Shown piece by piece: positions 26,544-34,310 of a stretch of 64,000 nt of DNA (positions are counted from its first letter, which is position 1; each line of letters begins with the position of its first letter). The notes under the pieces are model-generated. The model saw nothing but the letters and a program-made list of their open reading frames with translations. It was not told the origin of the DNA and did no database searches. Source of the stretch: Nodosilinea sp. LEGE 06152 (GTDB lineage Bacteria > Cyanobacteriota > Cyanobacteriia > Phormidesmidales > Phormidesmidaceae); contig NZ_JADEWR010000003.1 of assembly GCF_015207525.1 (NCBI RefSeq), positions 480,349-544,348 of the forward strand. The letters run 5' to 3'. The position numbers and the translations under genes are program-made.

Positions 26544-27002
26544 ATGAAACGCACCGTCCTCTTCATTCTGACCGCTGCGATCGCTACAGCCACCGTCTCT
26601 CCCGCCTTTGCCGCCAACTTCCGCGAGCTGCGCGAGGAAAACCTCAACAAAGTTGACTTCGACCAGCTGCGTGACGACAACCTCGACAAAGACGCCGTCA
26701 ACTTCGACCGGCTACGCGAGGAAAACCTCAACAAAGTCGACTTCGACCAGCTGCGTGACGACAACCTCGACAAAGACGCCGTCAACTTCGACCGGCTACG
26801 CGAGGAAAACCTCAACAAAGTCGACTTCGACCAGCTACGCGACGAAAACCTCGACAAAGACGCCGTCAACTTCGACCGGCTGCGCGAGGAAAACCTCAGC
26901 AAAGTTGACTTCGACCAGCTGCGTGACGACAACCTCGACAAAGACGCCGTCAACTTCGACCAGCTGCGCGAGGAAAACCTCAACAAAGCTAACGAAGCCT
27001 AG
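26544..27002 (+). CDS. Secreted 28-residue tandem-repeat protein of unknown function
   Basis: A 152-residue protein. AGGAG lies 8 nt before the ATG at 26544. A clear signal peptide (MKRTVLFILTAAIATATVSPAFA) is followed by four copies of a 28-residue unit, itself made of two related half units: LREENLNKVDFDQ (13) and LRDDNLDKDAVNFDR (15), then a partial fifth copy ending LNKANEA. The mature part is only D, E, N, L, R, K, F, V, Q, A and S, with no Cys, Gly, Pro or Trp. It would form a regular, highly charged rod or solenoid in the periplasm or outside the cell, possibly binding cations through its acidic residues (inference). No known family is recognised. Confidence 0.85.
   Translation: MKRTVLFILTAAIATATVSPAFAANFRELREENLNKVDFDQLRDDNLDKDAVNFDRLREENLNKVDFDQLRDDNLDKDAVNFDRLREENLNKVDFDQLRDENLDKDAVNFDRLREENLSKVDFDQLRDDNLDKDAVNFDQLREENLNKANEA
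26628..26963 (+). repeat. 84-bp direct tandem repeats, four full copies, in coding sequence
   Basis: Copies begin at 26628, 26712, 26796 and 26880. They differ at only a few bases (for example ctg/cta and gac/gaa), and a fifth partial copy follows. Near identity, including at synonymous positions, indicates recent duplication or gene conversion, and copy number may vary between strains. Confidence 0.95.
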
Positions 27003-27177
27003 TTCTCCGAGGGCAATGCTCTCTAGCCGAATACCGCTTCTGTTCTGAACCAAGCTCTGACCTCGTTCAGAGCCTAGACTCTAGGCCAAAACATAGGCCC
27101 AAAATAGAGAAATGTTCTTTACGGAACGGCTGCCGCCTAGGGTGTAGTCTTCCTTGGCAAAGCTAAAGTTGAGTCAC

Positions 27178-27216
27178 CCCGCCCCCCGGTATGCGCATAC
27201 CAGGGGGCGGGTTTTT
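27178..27216 (+). terminator. Very stable Rho-independent terminator
   Basis: CCCGCCCCC (27178-27186) pairs with GGGGGCGGG (27203-27211). Inside, the perfect palindrome GGTATGCGCATACC extends the stem after one mismatch. TTTTT follows. It lies about 175 nt after the repeat-protein stop, so that transcript has a long 3' untranslated region, which also contains a smaller hairpin CTCTGA/TCAGAG near 27054-27071. Confidence 0.85.
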
Positions 27217-27417
27217 AATGGAGGGTTGCGGTCGAGCCGCCACAGGCAAGAATTGGGGCGATCGCAGTATTTGCTGCCACACGCCACAGAGCAGCATTAT
27301 TACCCCTGACCCAAATCAATGCATTTGCAGGACAAATGCAATATTCATAAAGTTATACAAATTAATTATAACTCTGTTTTAGGATTGACATTTTACAAAA
27401 CCTGCCGGGTGACTAAT

Positions 27418-27447
27418 CATTGAGACATGTCTAGCCAAGTCTCAATG
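27418..27447 (+). promoter_or_regulatory. Palindromic element upstream of flv4
   Basis: CATTGAGAC (27418-27426) and GTCTCAATG (27439-27447) are perfect 9-bp inverted arms with a 12-nt spacer, ending 16 nt before the flv4 ATG. A TTGACA at 27385-27390 could be the -35 box. In Synechocystis the flv4-2 operon is under the LysR-type repressor NdhR/CcmR, so this could be its site. It could equally form an RNA hairpin over the ribosome site. Confidence 0.55.
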
Positions 27448-27463
27448 AGGATAGAGATTCCCT

Positions 27464-29209
27464 ATGGTTGTCCTTACGGATTTGCGTCAAGAGCCGCCAT
27501 GCACTGGGCGGCTGACCCTACAAACGGCAGCGATCGCGCCCGATTCAACAGTGATTCGCTGCCTCGACTGGGACCGCGATCGCTTTGACATTGAGTTTGA
27601 GCTGCAAAACGGTACGACCTACAACTCGTTTTTGATTCGCGGCGAAAAAACAGCGCTTATCGACACCAGCCACAGCAAATTTAGAACTTTGTATCTAGAA
27701 GAGCTGCGATCGCTGGTAGACCTGGCGCAGATTGATTACCTAATCGTTAACCACACCGAACCCGACCACAGCGGCCTGATTAGCGATTTGCTAGACCTGG
27801 CTCCCCAAATAACCGTTGTGGGGTCTAAAGTCGCTATTCAGTTTTTGCAGAATCAGATCCATCGTCCCTTCGCGACCCGGACGGTAAAAAGCGGCGATCG
27901 CCTCGATTTAGGCGGCGGTCACGATTTGGAGTTTGTCTCGGCTCCCAACCTGCACTGGCCCGACACCATGCTTACCTACGACAGCGGTACTCAGGTGCTC
28001 TACACCTGCGATGTCTTTGGCCTGCACTACTGCGACGATACCCTCTACGACGAAACGCCGTCGTTACTAGAGGCCGATTTTCGACTCTACTACGACTGTC
28101 TGATGGGGCCAAACGCCCGCTCGGTGCTGGCGGCCCTCAAGCGCATTGAGCCACTGACGGTAGACCAGATTGCGACCGGCCACGGCCCTCTGCTGCGGCA
28201 TCACCTGACTCAGTGGCGAGAGCACTACCGAAGCTGGAGCCAGGCCCAGGCCCAGGCCGAACCCTTCGTCGCCTTGTTTTACGTGGGGGAGTATGGCCAC
28301 AGCGATCGCATTGTTCACAGCCTGGGGCAGGGCTTGCTCAAAACCGGCACCGCCGTAGAGCTGGTCGATTTGCTCAATACTGATGTGCACGCCGTGCGCG
28401 AACTGACCATGACCGCTGCCGGGCTAGTGCTGGGAATGCCGCCCCAAACCGCCCCCGATCTAGAGCCCATTTTGAGCACCATACTCGCAGCGGCTCACCC
28501 GAAGCAGTCGATTGGCCTGTTTGAAACCGGCGGCGGTCAAGATGAACCCATCTTTCCCCTGCGCAACCGCTTTCAAGACCTGGGCCTCAAAACTGCCTTT
28601 GAGCCCATTTTGATTAAGTCTGCCCCCACCGAGGCCACCGACAAGCTCTGCGAAGAAGCGGGCACCGATCTGGGCCAGTGGGTCAACCGCGATGGCCCTC
28701 TAAGCCATCGCAGCCAAAAGCCCAACTCAGCGCTCAACGTCGGTCTCGACCAGGCGCTGGGTCGCCTTAGCACCGGACTCTATATTGTTACCGCCAAAAA
28801 GGGAGCCGTCAGCAGCGCTATGCTGGCGTCCTGGGTGATTCAGGCCAGTGCGCAGCCCCCCGGTATTGCCGTAGCCGTCTCTAAAGATCGCGCCATTGAG
28901 TCGCTGCTGCACGGGGGCGATACCTTCGTGCTCAACGTGCTAGAAGAAGGCCACTACCAGCACCTCATGAAGCATTTTCTAAAGCGGTTTCCACCCGGCG
29001 GCGATCGCTTTGAGGGCATTGCTACCTACGCCGCCGAAAACGGCTCTCCTATTTTGGCCGAAGCGTTGGCCTATTTAGAATGCACCGCCACCCACCGCCT
29101 GGAAGCAGGCGATCACTGGGTCATTTACGCCACTGCCAGGGTCGGGCGGGTGGCGAAGCCCGATGGGCTGACGGCGGTGCACCACCGGAAGGCGAGTAAC
29201 CACTACTGA
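27464..29209 (+). CDS. flv4: Flavodiiron protein Flv4
   Basis: A 581-residue three-domain cyanobacterial flavodiiron protein. The metallo-beta-lactamase-like domain has a complete diiron set including HTEPDH, LHWPD, CDVFG and GHGP. A flavodoxin-like domain (FYVGEYGHSDRIV) and a C-terminal flavin-reductase domain (DQALGRLSTGLYIVTAKKG) follow. Flv4 and Flv2 form a heterodimer that drains electrons from the acceptor side of photosystem II, especially at low CO2. Assignment as Flv4 rather than Flv3 rests on gene order: a PsiE/Sll0218-like gene and a ligand-deficient flv follow directly. A GAGG lies before the ATG. Confidence 0.9.
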   Translation: MVVLTDLRQEPPCTGRLTLQTAAIAPDSTVIRCLDWDRDRFDIEFELQNGTTYNSFLIRGEKTALIDTSHSKFRTLYLEELRSLVDLAQIDYLIVNHTEPDHSGLISDLLDLAPQITVVGSKVAIQFLQNQIHRPFATRTVKSGDRLDLGGGHDLEFVSAPNLHWPDTMLTYDSGTQVLYTCDVFGLHYCDDTLYDETPSLLEADFRLYYDCLMGPNARSVLAALKRIEPLTVDQIATGHGPLLRHHLTQWREHYRSWSQAQAQAEPFVALFYVGEYGHSDRIVHSLGQGLLKTGTAVELVDLLNTDVHAVRELTMTAAGLVLGMPPQTAPDLEPILSTILAAAHPKQSIGLFETGGGQDEPIFPLRNRFQDLGLKTAFEPILIKSAPTEATDKLCEEAGTDLGQWVNRDGPLSHRSQKPNSALNVGLDQALGRLSTGLYIVTAKKGAVSSAMLASWVIQASAQPPGIAVAVSKDRAIESLLHGGDTFVLNVLEEGHYQHLMKHFLKRFPPGGDRFEGIATYAAENGSPILAEALAYLECTATHRLEAGDHWVIYATARVGRVAKPDGLTAVHHRKASNHY

Positions 29210-29391
29210 TTTTGGATTTTGGACTGGCGAAATCTCTAGATGGTGCATTAGCCAAAGGTAACGACCCTCGCGGAGAGATCTGCGGCCTAATGCACTTTAC
29301 GGCCTGTCTCTCCCCTCATCCCCTTTCGCCCTCATCTCCCCCCTCCTTGACTCCTCACTCCTCACCTCCTCGCTCACCAACGGTAATTCCT

Positions 29392-29916
29392 ATGCAAAAC
29401 CTCCCCGCTTCCTCCCGCTGGGTCACCTGGCTCAATGGCAACTACGTTGTTCGCGTGCTTGAGTTGGTTCAAGACCTGATCGTGATTTCGCTCTGCATTG
29501 GGCTGTTTAGCTTCATGGTGATGCAGCTGCGGGGGATGTTTCTATCGCTGCTGCCGCCGCTCAATTTTCCCGAAGTAACCTCCGACATTCTGTTTTTGCT
29601 GATTTTGGTGGAGCTGTTTCGGCTGCTAATTATCTACCTACAAGAGCATCGGGTTTCGATTGGGGTGGCGGTCGAGGTGTCGATCGTGTCGGTGCTGCGG
29701 GAAATCATTGTGCGCGGCGTGCTCGATACTCCCTGGACTCAGGTGCTCGCCAGCTGCTCGTTCTTGGTGGTGCTGGGGGGGCTGCTAGTGGTGCGGGCCT
29801 GGATTCCGCCCACCTTCGATGGCATTGACCCAGAACAGGAGGTGTCACGCCGCCACCGCCTTCGTTTTGCCCACGACATTGCCGAAATGGGCGCGGTCAA
29901 GCCGCCGATTGAGTGA
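29392..29916 (+). CDS. PsiE-like membrane protein (Sll0218-type) of the flv4-2 operon
   Basis: A 174-residue membrane protein with about four hydrophobic helices (LIVISLCIGLFSFMVMQL, ILFLLILVELFRLLIIYL, VSIVSVLREIIVRGVL, VLASCSFLVVLGGLLVV). It matches the phosphate-starvation-inducible PsiE-like family. In Synechocystis the corresponding gene sll0218 lies between flv4 and flv2 and its product helps stabilise photosystem II assembly or dimers. I chose the ATG at 29392; the upstream 60 codons translate a pyrimidine-rich spacer (PHPLSPSSPPSLTP) that looks non-coding. Confidence 0.88.
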   Translation: MQNLPASSRWVTWLNGNYVVRVLELVQDLIVISLCIGLFSFMVMQLRGMFLSLLPPLNFPEVTSDILFLLILVELFRLLIIYLQEHRVSIGVAVEVSIVSVLREIIVRGVLDTPWTQVLASCSFLVVLGGLLVVRAWIPPTFDGIDPEQEVSRRHRLRFAHDIAEMGAVKPPIE

Positions 29917-29979
29917 GCGTCTCCCTGGCCAATTCCTTCCCATTCATTGGTACAACAACCCCTAACCCAGGCTTTTCCT

Positions 29980-31722
29980 ATGATCTTAACTACCCCCTCT
30001 GCCTCTCTGCCGACCACGTTTCGGCCCCGCGATGTGCAGGTTGCGACCCTTGGGCCTCAGTCGCAGGTGCTGCGATCGCGCACCTGGGATCGCCTCAAGT
30101 TCGAGGTTGAATACAGCCGCCAGCGGGGCACCACGGCCAATGCCTACTTGATTCAGGCCGACAGGGTTGCGCTGATTGACCCCCCAGGCGAATCGTTTAC
30201 CGACCTCTTTTTGACGGAACTACAGCGCCACGTACATCTGGCGCAGCTTGACTACATCATTACCAGCCACGTCAACGCCAATCGCCTGGCGACCCTGACC
30301 CGGCTGCTGGAGCTGGCCCCTCAGGCTCAGATTGTCTGTTCGAGGGCAGCGGCCAACACCCTCAAACTGGCCCTGGGCGATCGCCGCGATCGCCTACGTC
30401 CGGTGCGGTCGGGGGACACCTTAGATCTGGGCCAGGGCCATATCCTCGATTTTGTGGGGGTGCCCACGCCCCGGTGGCCCGACGGGCTGTGCACCTACGA
30501 CTCGGCCAGCCAAATTCTTTACAGCGATAAGCTGTTTGGCGCGCACTACTGCGGCGATGCGCTTTGGGATGAGCAGTGGCGACAGCTAGAGGACGATCGC
30601 CGCTACTATTTCGACTGCCTGCATAGCTCCCAGGCCAGGCAGGTAGAAACAGCGCTCGATCGCCTAGACCCGCTAGCGCTTAAAACCCTGGCCCCTGGCC
30701 ACGGCCCCCTGGTGCGCTACAGCCTTAGCCGGTTGACCCACGACTATCGCCAGTGGTGTCAGCAGCAGCAGCAATCGCTGCGGGTGGCGCTGATCTATGC
30801 CTCGGCCTACGGCAGCACCGCCCGGCTTGCCGACGCGATCGCGCAAGCCCTCGCCGCCAACCACATTGCCGTTGAGACCATCAACTGCGAATTGACCAGC
30901 CCCCAGGCCCTAATCGATACCCTGCGGACCTGCGACGGCATTATTATCGGTTCTCCTACCCTGGGCGGCCATGCCCCCGTGCAAATTCAAACCGCCCTGG
31001 GGTTAATTTTGGCGAATGTGCCCAAGACTAAGCTGGTTGGGGTGTTTGGCTCCTACGGCTGGAGCGGCGAAGCGATCGATGTGCTGGAGCAAAAGCTAAA
31101 GGATGCCAACTATCCCTTCGGCTTTGCCCCCCTGCGGGTGCGCTTTAGCCCCAACAATGCGGTGCTAGAGGCCTGTGTTGCCGCCGCCACTGAGTTTGCC
31201 CAGCAGTTGCGCAAACGGCAAAAGCAGCAGGTGGCTCGACCGGCGATCGCAGCGGTTCAGAGCGATCGCACCGGGCAGGCCCTGGGGCGTATTGTCGGCT
31301 CGCTCTGCGTCTTGACTCGCCAGCAAAACGGCGTTCACTCGGGCATTTTGACCGCCTGGGTAAGCCAGGCCAGCTTTAGCCCCCCTGGCCTGATCATCGC
31401 CCTGCCCAACGAGGCTGGCGACCTGGCCCAAATCTCGCCGGGCAGCAGCTTTGGGCTCAACATTCTCAAAGAGGGGCGATCGGTGCGTCGCCATTTCTCC
31501 ACCCGCCAGGGCACGACTACCGCCTTCGACCACCTCCCCTTTACGCTCGCGGCCAACCAATGCGCCATCTTGTCCGACGCTCTGGCCTACGTCGAGTGCA
31601 TCGTCGTCGAAACGCTGCCGACTGGTGACCATACCCTGATCTACGCCACCGTTGCTCGCGGCGACCTGCTGACTCCCAGCGGCATCCCCGCGATCAGTCA
31701 CCGCCAGTCTGGCCTGTATTAA
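29980..31722 (+). CDS. flv2: Flavodiiron protein Flv2 (diiron ligands lost)
   Basis: A 580-residue paralogue of the flv4 product with the same three domains. The metal-site motif is HVNANR instead of HxExDH. PRWPD replaces the ligand-containing HWPD, and SDKLFG replaces CDVFG, so most diiron ligands are gone, as expected for Flv1/Flv2-type proteins. The flavodoxin domain (LIYASAYGSTARLADAIA) and flavin-reductase domain (GQALGRIVGSLCVLTRQQNG) look intact. It pairs with Flv4. ATG at 29980 chosen; a TTG at 29947 would add 11 residues. Confidence 0.9.
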   Translation: MILTTPSASLPTTFRPRDVQVATLGPQSQVLRSRTWDRLKFEVEYSRQRGTTANAYLIQADRVALIDPPGESFTDLFLTELQRHVHLAQLDYIITSHVNANRLATLTRLLELAPQAQIVCSRAAANTLKLALGDRRDRLRPVRSGDTLDLGQGHILDFVGVPTPRWPDGLCTYDSASQILYSDKLFGAHYCGDALWDEQWRQLEDDRRYYFDCLHSSQARQVETALDRLDPLALKTLAPGHGPLVRYSLSRLTHDYRQWCQQQQQSLRVALIYASAYGSTARLADAIAQALAANHIAVETINCELTSPQALIDTLRTCDGIIIGSPTLGGHAPVQIQTALGLILANVPKTKLVGVFGSYGWSGEAIDVLEQKLKDANYPFGFAPLRVRFSPNNAVLEACVAAATEFAQQLRKRQKQQVARPAIAAVQSDRTGQALGRIVGSLCVLTRQQNGVHSGILTAWVSQASFSPPGLIIALPNEAGDLAQISPGSSFGLNILKEGRSVRRHFSTRQGTTTAFDHLPFTLAANQCAILSDALAYVECIVVETLPTGDHTLIYATVARGDLLTPSGIPAISHRQSGLY

Positions 31723-31758
31723 CGTAGCTATCCCTTCTGCCCCACGCTCTTAATTCCC

Positions 31759-31986
31759 ATGTACAAACTTCACCACACAAACCAAGAAGGCTGGTCCGTT
31801 CACGTCTATAACTGCGATCGCCGTCTGCTCTGTACCCTTGAGCCCTCCCACGGCTGGGCTTTTGCGGCCGGTGCCGCACTGGGTCTAGCCGTAGCGATCG
31901 TGGCCTACAATCTGCCGTCGTCGGGTATACCTCCGGCCTACAGCCAGCCATCATCTGACCTGACCGCCCCTCTGCAGATCGATTAG
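31759..31986 (+). CDS. Small membrane protein downstream of flv2
   Basis: A 75-residue protein starting 36 nt after flv2, so possibly the fourth gene of the operon. An N-terminal polar part (MYKLHHTNQEGWSVHVYNCDRRLLCTLEPS) precedes one transmembrane helix (WAFAAGAALGLAVAIVAYNL) and a short Pro/Ser-rich tail. The N-terminal GWSVHVYNCDRRLLCTLEPSH looks structured. No known family. The ribosome site is weak. Confidence 0.6.
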   Translation: MYKLHHTNQEGWSVHVYNCDRRLLCTLEPSHGWAFAAGAALGLAVAIVAYNLPSSGIPPAYSQPSSDLTAPLQID

Positions 31987-32169
31987 GGCTGTTTCTAGCC
32001 CTGACTGAGGTGCTGGCCGCCCCGGCACGGCTGACTCACCAGGTTAAGCAAACCTGATTAGGCATAGAAAAAGCTTATATGCAAAACCTATTGCTATTCG
32101 CTTAGCTTATCAATAAACTGAGGTTAAGTCAGTTACAGCCCAAGCACAGCCTAAGGAGATATACCACCC

Positions 32170-32442
32170 ATGAGCCAAACCACAGTTGCTTTCGATCCCA
32201 CGTATCCCACCGCCAAAACCAGTCGGCCTTCCCTGACGAACCAACTGCAGGCCGCCTTCGAGCACGCCCGTCGGCTAACGGCCATGCACGAAGCCGGAAG
32301 TGTCGACGTTGCGATCGCCTGGGAAACCGTTGAAGAACTGCGCAATGTCCAAAGATGCCGACAAACCGCCGCACCCTCATCCTTTGCTCTCTACTGTGCG
32401 GCTAACCCTGACGCTCCTGAATGCCGATCCTATGACGTCTAG
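32170..32442 (+). CDS. cp12: CP12 family Calvin-cycle regulator
   Basis: A 90-residue CP12 protein. CP12 is a redox-responsive, partly disordered linker that assembles GAPDH and phosphoribulokinase into an inactive complex in the dark. The core AWETVEELR (AWD_VEEL motif) and the C-terminal loop YCAANPDAPECRSYDV with its Cys pair are present. Only one Cys lies in the N-terminal half, so the N-terminal disulfide pair is lacking, as in many cyanobacterial forms. A strong AAGGAGATATACC site precedes the ATG. A clean terminator follows. Confidence 0.92.
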   Translation: MSQTTVAFDPTYPTAKTSRPSLTNQLQAAFEHARRLTAMHEAGSVDVAIAWETVEELRNVQRCRQTAAPSSFALYCAANPDAPECRSYDV

Positions 32443-32496
32443 GCTTTAGCTTGCCTAACGCGCTCCTTTCCTCGACTCTCACTAACACAGCATCAG

Positions 32497-32521
32497 GCGG
32501 GATCTACGGTCCCGCTTTTTT
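32497..32521 (+). terminator. Rho-independent terminator of cp12
   Basis: GCGGGA (32497-32502) pairs with TCCCGC (32510-32515) over a 7-nt loop and is followed by TTTTTT. Placed 55 nt after the cp12 stop and just before the end of the convergent SDR gene. Confidence 0.85.
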
Positions 32522-32552
32522 GTGGCCTTATCCAATATCCTGTGCTGGCGGC

Positions 32553-33323
32553 TTACTCTTCGTAAATCATTTTTCGGGCCATGCCGCCGTCGATGACAAT
32601 GGTTTGCCCAGTAATAAAGCCTGCAGCCTGGGACAGCAAAAACAGAGTCATTTCGGCCACATCCTCCGGTTGACCAACTCGCCCAACCGGGTGCTGAGCC
32701 CGATCGATTGGGCGGAGGTTAGCGTCTTGCGGGGGGTGCTGCCAGGCGGTCACATCAATCCAGCCGGGGCTAATGCAGTTGGCCCGCACCTCTGGCCCCA
32801 GGCTAATCGCCAGCGCATGGGTCAGGGCCACAATGCCTCCCTTAGAGACGGCGTAGGCCTCAGAGTGGGGCTCCGACTGAAAGGCACGGCTAGAGGCAAT
32901 GTTGACGATCGCGCCCTGGGTCTGCCGCAGGTGAGGGACGGTGTGCTTAGCCAGAAGAAAGCAGCCGGTCAGGTTGGTGCCAATCCACTGGTTCCAGTCG
33001 GCCAGGGCCAAAGTTTCAACGGGGCCGCTGTGGGGGTTGGCAATGCCAGCGTTGTTGACCAAACCATTGAGAGCGCCAAATCGGTTGATGACGACCTGAA
33101 CAAAATGCTCTACATCGCCCTCGCTAGACACATCACAGGGAACAAAGCAAAAAGAGTCTTGAAACTGGGCCAGGGCAGCCTGGGCCGCAGCCCCCGACGC
33201 TTCGTTGTTGTCGGCGATGGCAACCTGCCACCCTTGCTGCAGCAGGTGTTTGGTGATGCCTAAACCAATGCCCTGTGCGCCACCAGTCACGATCGCGACC
33301 GGCTTTTGGTTTGACGAGGTCAT
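32553..33323 (-). CDS. SDR family oxidoreductase
   Basis: A 256-residue classical short-chain dehydrogenase/reductase. It has the dinucleotide-binding GGAQGIGLGI, NNAGIAN, a catalytic Ser in NIASSRAF and the YAVSK catalytic Tyr/Lys pair, and it ends with GFITGQTIVIDGGMA. The family uses NAD(P)H to reduce or oxidise alcohols, sugars or acyl intermediates; the substrate cannot be read from sequence. The N-terminus reads MTSSNQKPVAIVTGG. It is monocistronic between cp12 (convergent) and the signalling cluster. Confidence 0.93.
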   Translation of the reverse strand: MTSSNQKPVAIVTGGAQGIGLGITKHLLQQGWQVAIADNNEASGAAAQAALAQFQDSFCFVPCDVSSEGDVEHFVQVVINRFGALNGLVNNAGIANPHSGPVETLALADWNQWIGTNLTGCFLLAKHTVPHLRQTQGAIVNIASSRAFQSEPHSEAYAVSKGGIVALTHALAISLGPEVRANCISPGWIDVTAWQHPPQDANLRPIDRAQHPVGRVGQPEDVAEMTLFLLSQAAGFITGQTIVIDGGMARKMIYEE

Positions 33324-33421
33324 AGCCTTAGCCCCAGATGAAATCAGCCTGTGATCACTTTAAAGGCTCAGCCAAACGATTGCAGACCAAACGCTAGCCG
33401 GGCGACGCGCCAGCAAACCGC

Positions 33422-34069
33422 CTACTCGCCCAGGGCGGCAAAAATACGCAGGATGGCCTGCCCCTGCCGCCGCAGGTTTTGCAGGTGAAGGGCACGCTCT
33501 GGGGTAAGGTCGGGGGTTTGAGCGAGGCGATCGGCGTAGGCCAGTATGGCGTAGGCGGCACGGGTAGCCGTACTCAAGGAGGGGTCAGAACCACTGGCCT
33601 GAGCTGTGGCTTGTTCGGCGGTTTGCTGGGCCACACTCGCTAGCCTTTCCTGCTGGGCCATCACCTGCCGCCGCAGTTGGCGAATCGTGAGATGGTGCTG
33701 CACGCGAGCCCGCACTTCCACAGCCAGAAAAGGCTTGCTAATGTAATCAGCCCCTCCCGCGTCAAACGCTCGAATTCTGTCGCTGGCCTCGTCGAGGGCG
33801 CTGAGAAAAATAACGGGAATATGCCGAGTTGTGGCGTCGGCCTTGAGCTGCCGACACACCTCAAACCCATCCATGAGCGGCATGCGAATGTCGAGCAGAA
33901 TGACATCGGGCGGCGCAGCTTTTGCCCCAATTAAGGCCATCGCTCCGTTTCTTACCGCTCTAATTCGATAACCCTGACCAGAAAGGGTATCGACCAAAAT
34001 GCGAATATTATCTGCCAGGTCATCGACGAGCAAAATGTCGCCCTGACAGACGGGAGCATCAAAATCCAT
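33422..34069 (-). CDS. Response regulator (receiver plus short helical tail)
   Basis: A 215-residue protein. The receiver domain (about 10-125) has ILLVDDLADNIRILVDTL, phosphoacceptor Asp in VILLDIRMPLMDGF, Ser in IFLSALD and Lys in ISKPF. The C-terminal ~80 residues form a helical region (QLRRQVMAQQERLASVAQQT...) without a DNA-binding motif. It therefore probably signals through protein contacts. It follows the giant hybrid kinase on the same strand (241-nt gap), a likely partner. Confidence 0.9.
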   Translation of the reverse strand: MDFDAPVCQGDILLVDDLADNIRILVDTLSGQGYRIRAVRNGAMALIGAKAAPPDVILLDIRMPLMDGFEVCRQLKADATTRHIPVIFLSALDEASDRIRAFDAGGADYISKPFLAVEVRARVQHHLTIRQLRRQVMAQQERLASVAQQTAEQATAQASGSDPSLSTATRAAYAILAYADRLAQTPDLTPERALHLQNLRRQGQAILRIFAALGE

Positions 34070-34310
34070 GCATTCAGGGTCGGAATAACTTTAAATCAGC
34101 TGGTTAACCAGAAGATTTAACCCAGTCTTACCAATGTATACAGTAACCATAAGAAAAATATATGGCACACCTAGCGTGTCATCCATTCGCGGCCGATAGC
34201 CCCAAAATTTAGCGGTTACGGCCCCTGGGCCGGCTCTCTGGGTTGGGTGTGAAATGGCCGTCTCGGCTATCTACAGCCAGGCTTTCTGCCTGACTGGCAA
34301 AACTCAGTCC

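Noticed and set aside
26504..26986. Ser/Arg-rich antisense frame opposite the tandem-repeat gene
   Set aside because: It is open only because of the repeat's codon pattern; the plus-strand gene has a signal peptide and ribosome site.
27464..31722. Assignment of the two flavodiiron genes as flv3 and flv1
   Set aside because: The intervening PsiE/Sll0218-like gene is the hallmark of the flv4-2 operon, although sequence alone would allow either.
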